Assembly (NCBI GenBank): GCA_903882765.1
Contig: CAIRYE010000071.1
Coordinates: 1-7,173, forward strand
DNA from: an uncultured Anaerolineae bacterium
GTDB taxonomy: Bacteria; Chloroflexota; Anaerolineae; Anaerolineales; Villigracilaceae
Direction: 5' to 3'
DNA: 7,173 nt
This document shows positions 6,017 to 7,173 of the stretch, piece after piece. Below the pieces are notes generated by a model. That model was not told the origin of the DNA. It ran no database searches and saw nothing but the letters and a program-made list of their open reading frames with translations. The translations under genes were made by a program, and so were the position numbers. The number at the start of each line of letters is the position of its first letter. The stretch's first letter is position 1.

Positions 6017-7173
6017 TAGAATGGGCCCAGGTTGATGGCGACCGCGATGCCGAGGAAAGCGATGGTGGCTATGATCACCCAAAGCCATAATTTCGCCGTC
6101 CAACGAAGCCATTTAGGATAGCTGACCACGGTTAGGCCTAAGCTAATGAGCAGCACCGGATTGGTTGGATAAGCCAAGTTGGAGAAACCATCACCGAAGA
6201 TATAAGCGAGAACGGCGGTTTGGCGGGTTACACCAACGAGATCCGCTAGAGGTAGAACGATCGGCATAATAAGGAAGGCTTTGGCAGAACCAGAAGCGAT
6301 AAAGAATTCGATACCAAGCGCCAGGCCGTAGACGACCAGCGAAGCAGGAAAAGCGCTAATTTGCATAAATGGAGTAGCCGCGGCATGTAGTATCGTATCA
6401 GTGACGGCACCGGTATCTATGATGTAGCGGATGCTGGCAGCCATAAGGATGAGGGGGACGGAAGGCGCAAGGCCGATCCAACCTTCGGTTAGTCCGATCC
6501 AGACATTTTTAGCGCCGGCGCCTGAGATAAAGCCGGCACCGAGACCACCGATCAGAAAGAGGATGCCGACAATGGGCAGCGAGTAATCCGCGATGGCGGG
6601 GATGAACGGCACAGAAAGCATTGAGGCAAAAATAAGGAGCACGAAGAAACCGAAAAACGCCATTGCCTGGTTTTGGCTGGGTCGGTCGATCATCGCTGAG
6701 GGGTCGAAGGCGGTGTATTTTGCCCGTTCAGAATTATCTTCTTGGTAGACAAGAGAAGCCTTCGGATCTTTTTCAATCGCTTTGGCATAACCTGTCATAA
6801 ACAACATTAAGATGAGGTAAATGACAACAAAGATGAGGGTATGAAATAAAGCGCCGGAAAATATGGGAAGACCAGCGAGCTGTTGGGCTACCCCTAAGGT
6901 ATAGGGGTTCGAGATCGCCGCGGAAAAACCGAGGTTAGTTGCCAAGATCGACATACCTAGCCCAATCAACGCATCCCAGCCGAGAGAGTAGGAGAGAGCG
7001 ATCATCAACGGTACAAGCAATACTACTTCTTCAAAAGTGCCAAGCGTTGAACCAAGGAACATGAACGCAAGACAAACCATCCAAAGTAAAAGATATTTTT
7101 GGTTTCGAAAACGTTTGACCACGCGACCGATGAATGCTTTTAGGGTACCTGTTTTATCAAGAACGGCAAAAGA
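6016..7173 (-). CDS. YfcC/DcuC-family (ion transporter superfamily) carrier, N-terminus cut by window edge
   Basis: A secondary membrane carrier of the YfcC/C4-dicarboxylate anaerobic carrier type. The frame stays open to the window edge: before the GTG at 7122 it reads 17 further residues (SFAVLDKTG...FIGR) that fit the family, so GTG 7122 is not the start. The visible part is 385 residues; full YfcC proteins are about 470-500, so roughly the first 100 are missing. About nine or more hydrophobic segments are visible, with one long charged loop at about 129-169 of the visible part. Two similar motifs, GFSAAISNPYTLG and GFSNLAYPTNPVL (around 82-94 and 329-341), mark the paired re-entrant hairpins of this superfamily, and ASGSAKA (about 293-299) is also conserved. 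YfcC members are annotated as amino-acid, peptide or dicarboxylate carriers; the substrate here is unproven. The gene is translationally coupled to the peptidase-like gene downstream. Confidence 0.88.
   Translation of the reverse strand, partial: SFAVLDKTGTLKAFIGRVVKRFRNQKYLLLWMVCLAFMFLGSTLGTFEEVVLLVPLMIALSYSLGWDALIGLGMSILATNLGFSAAISNPYTLGVAQQLAGLPIFSGALFHTLIFVVIYLILMLFMTGYAKAIEKDPKASLVYQEDNSERAKYTAFDPSAMIDRPSQNQAMAFFGFFVLLIFASMLSVPFIPAIADYSLPIVGILFLIGGLGAGFISGAGAKNVWIGLTEGWIGLAPSVPLILMAASIRYIIDTGAVTDTILHAAATPFMQISAFPASLVVYGLALGIEFFIASGSAKAFLIMPIVLPLADLVGVTRQTAVLAYIFGDGFSNLAYPTNPVLLISLGLTVVSYPKWLRWTAKLWLWVIIATIAFLGIAVAINLGPF

Noticed and set aside
6017..6112. Longer N-terminus of the peptidase gene starting at 6112
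   Set aside because: It would lie inside the carrier's C-terminal codons and reads as His/Arg-rich sequence with no similarity to the family; the TAATG start at 6016 fits the domain.

Overview
The window comes from a bacterium with moderate GC, a little under 50% by eye. It holds eight protein-coding genes packed with short or overlapping junctions; two of them run off the window edges. I see no rRNA, tRNA, CRISPR array, transposase or phage gene. The gene families (a CbiM fused to a PDGLE domain, a Fur-type regulator, PfpI-like, DUF3592, YfcC-like and M14/DUF2817 proteins) would fit an anaerobic or facultative lineage such as Chloroflexota or Firmicutes. That assignment is only a guess, because there is no phylogenetic marker gene.

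Left part, plus strand (1-2892): a Fur-superfamily metal regulator, cut at its 5' end, lies 10 bases before cbiM, cbiQ and cbiO. The three cbi genes join through one-base TAATG overlaps. Together they encode a complete energy-coupling-factor (ECF) importer for a divalent transition metal: substrate-binding subunit CbiM with a fused PDGLE domain, transmembrane coupling subunit CbiQ and ATPase CbiO. The linked regulator probably controls the operon from a promoter left of the window. The family label says cobalt or nickel, but the Zur-like regulator makes zinc a real alternative. The metal site is complicated by an ambiguous start codon of cbiM.

Middle (2893-4897): a perfect 11-bp inverted repeat ends the metal operon, and its right arm overlaps the -35 box of a well-formed promoter for a small two-helix DUF3592 membrane protein. 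Convergent to that gene, on the minus strand, are a short-chain dehydrogenase/reductase (SDR) followed by a PfpI/DJ-1-family protein, likely co-transcribed.

Right part, minus strand (4898-7173): a YfcC/DcuC-type carrier, cut at its N-terminus by the window edge, is joined by a one-base overlap to a cytoplasmic M14-type zinc carboxypeptidase-like protein (DUF2817). The pair looks like an uptake-and-hydrolysis unit for a peptide or N-acylated amino acid; that role is inference. The most useful leads are the cbiM start and metal site, the regulator-ECF pairing, the carrier-peptidase pair, the combined terminator/promoter element, and a marked excess of GATC sites.
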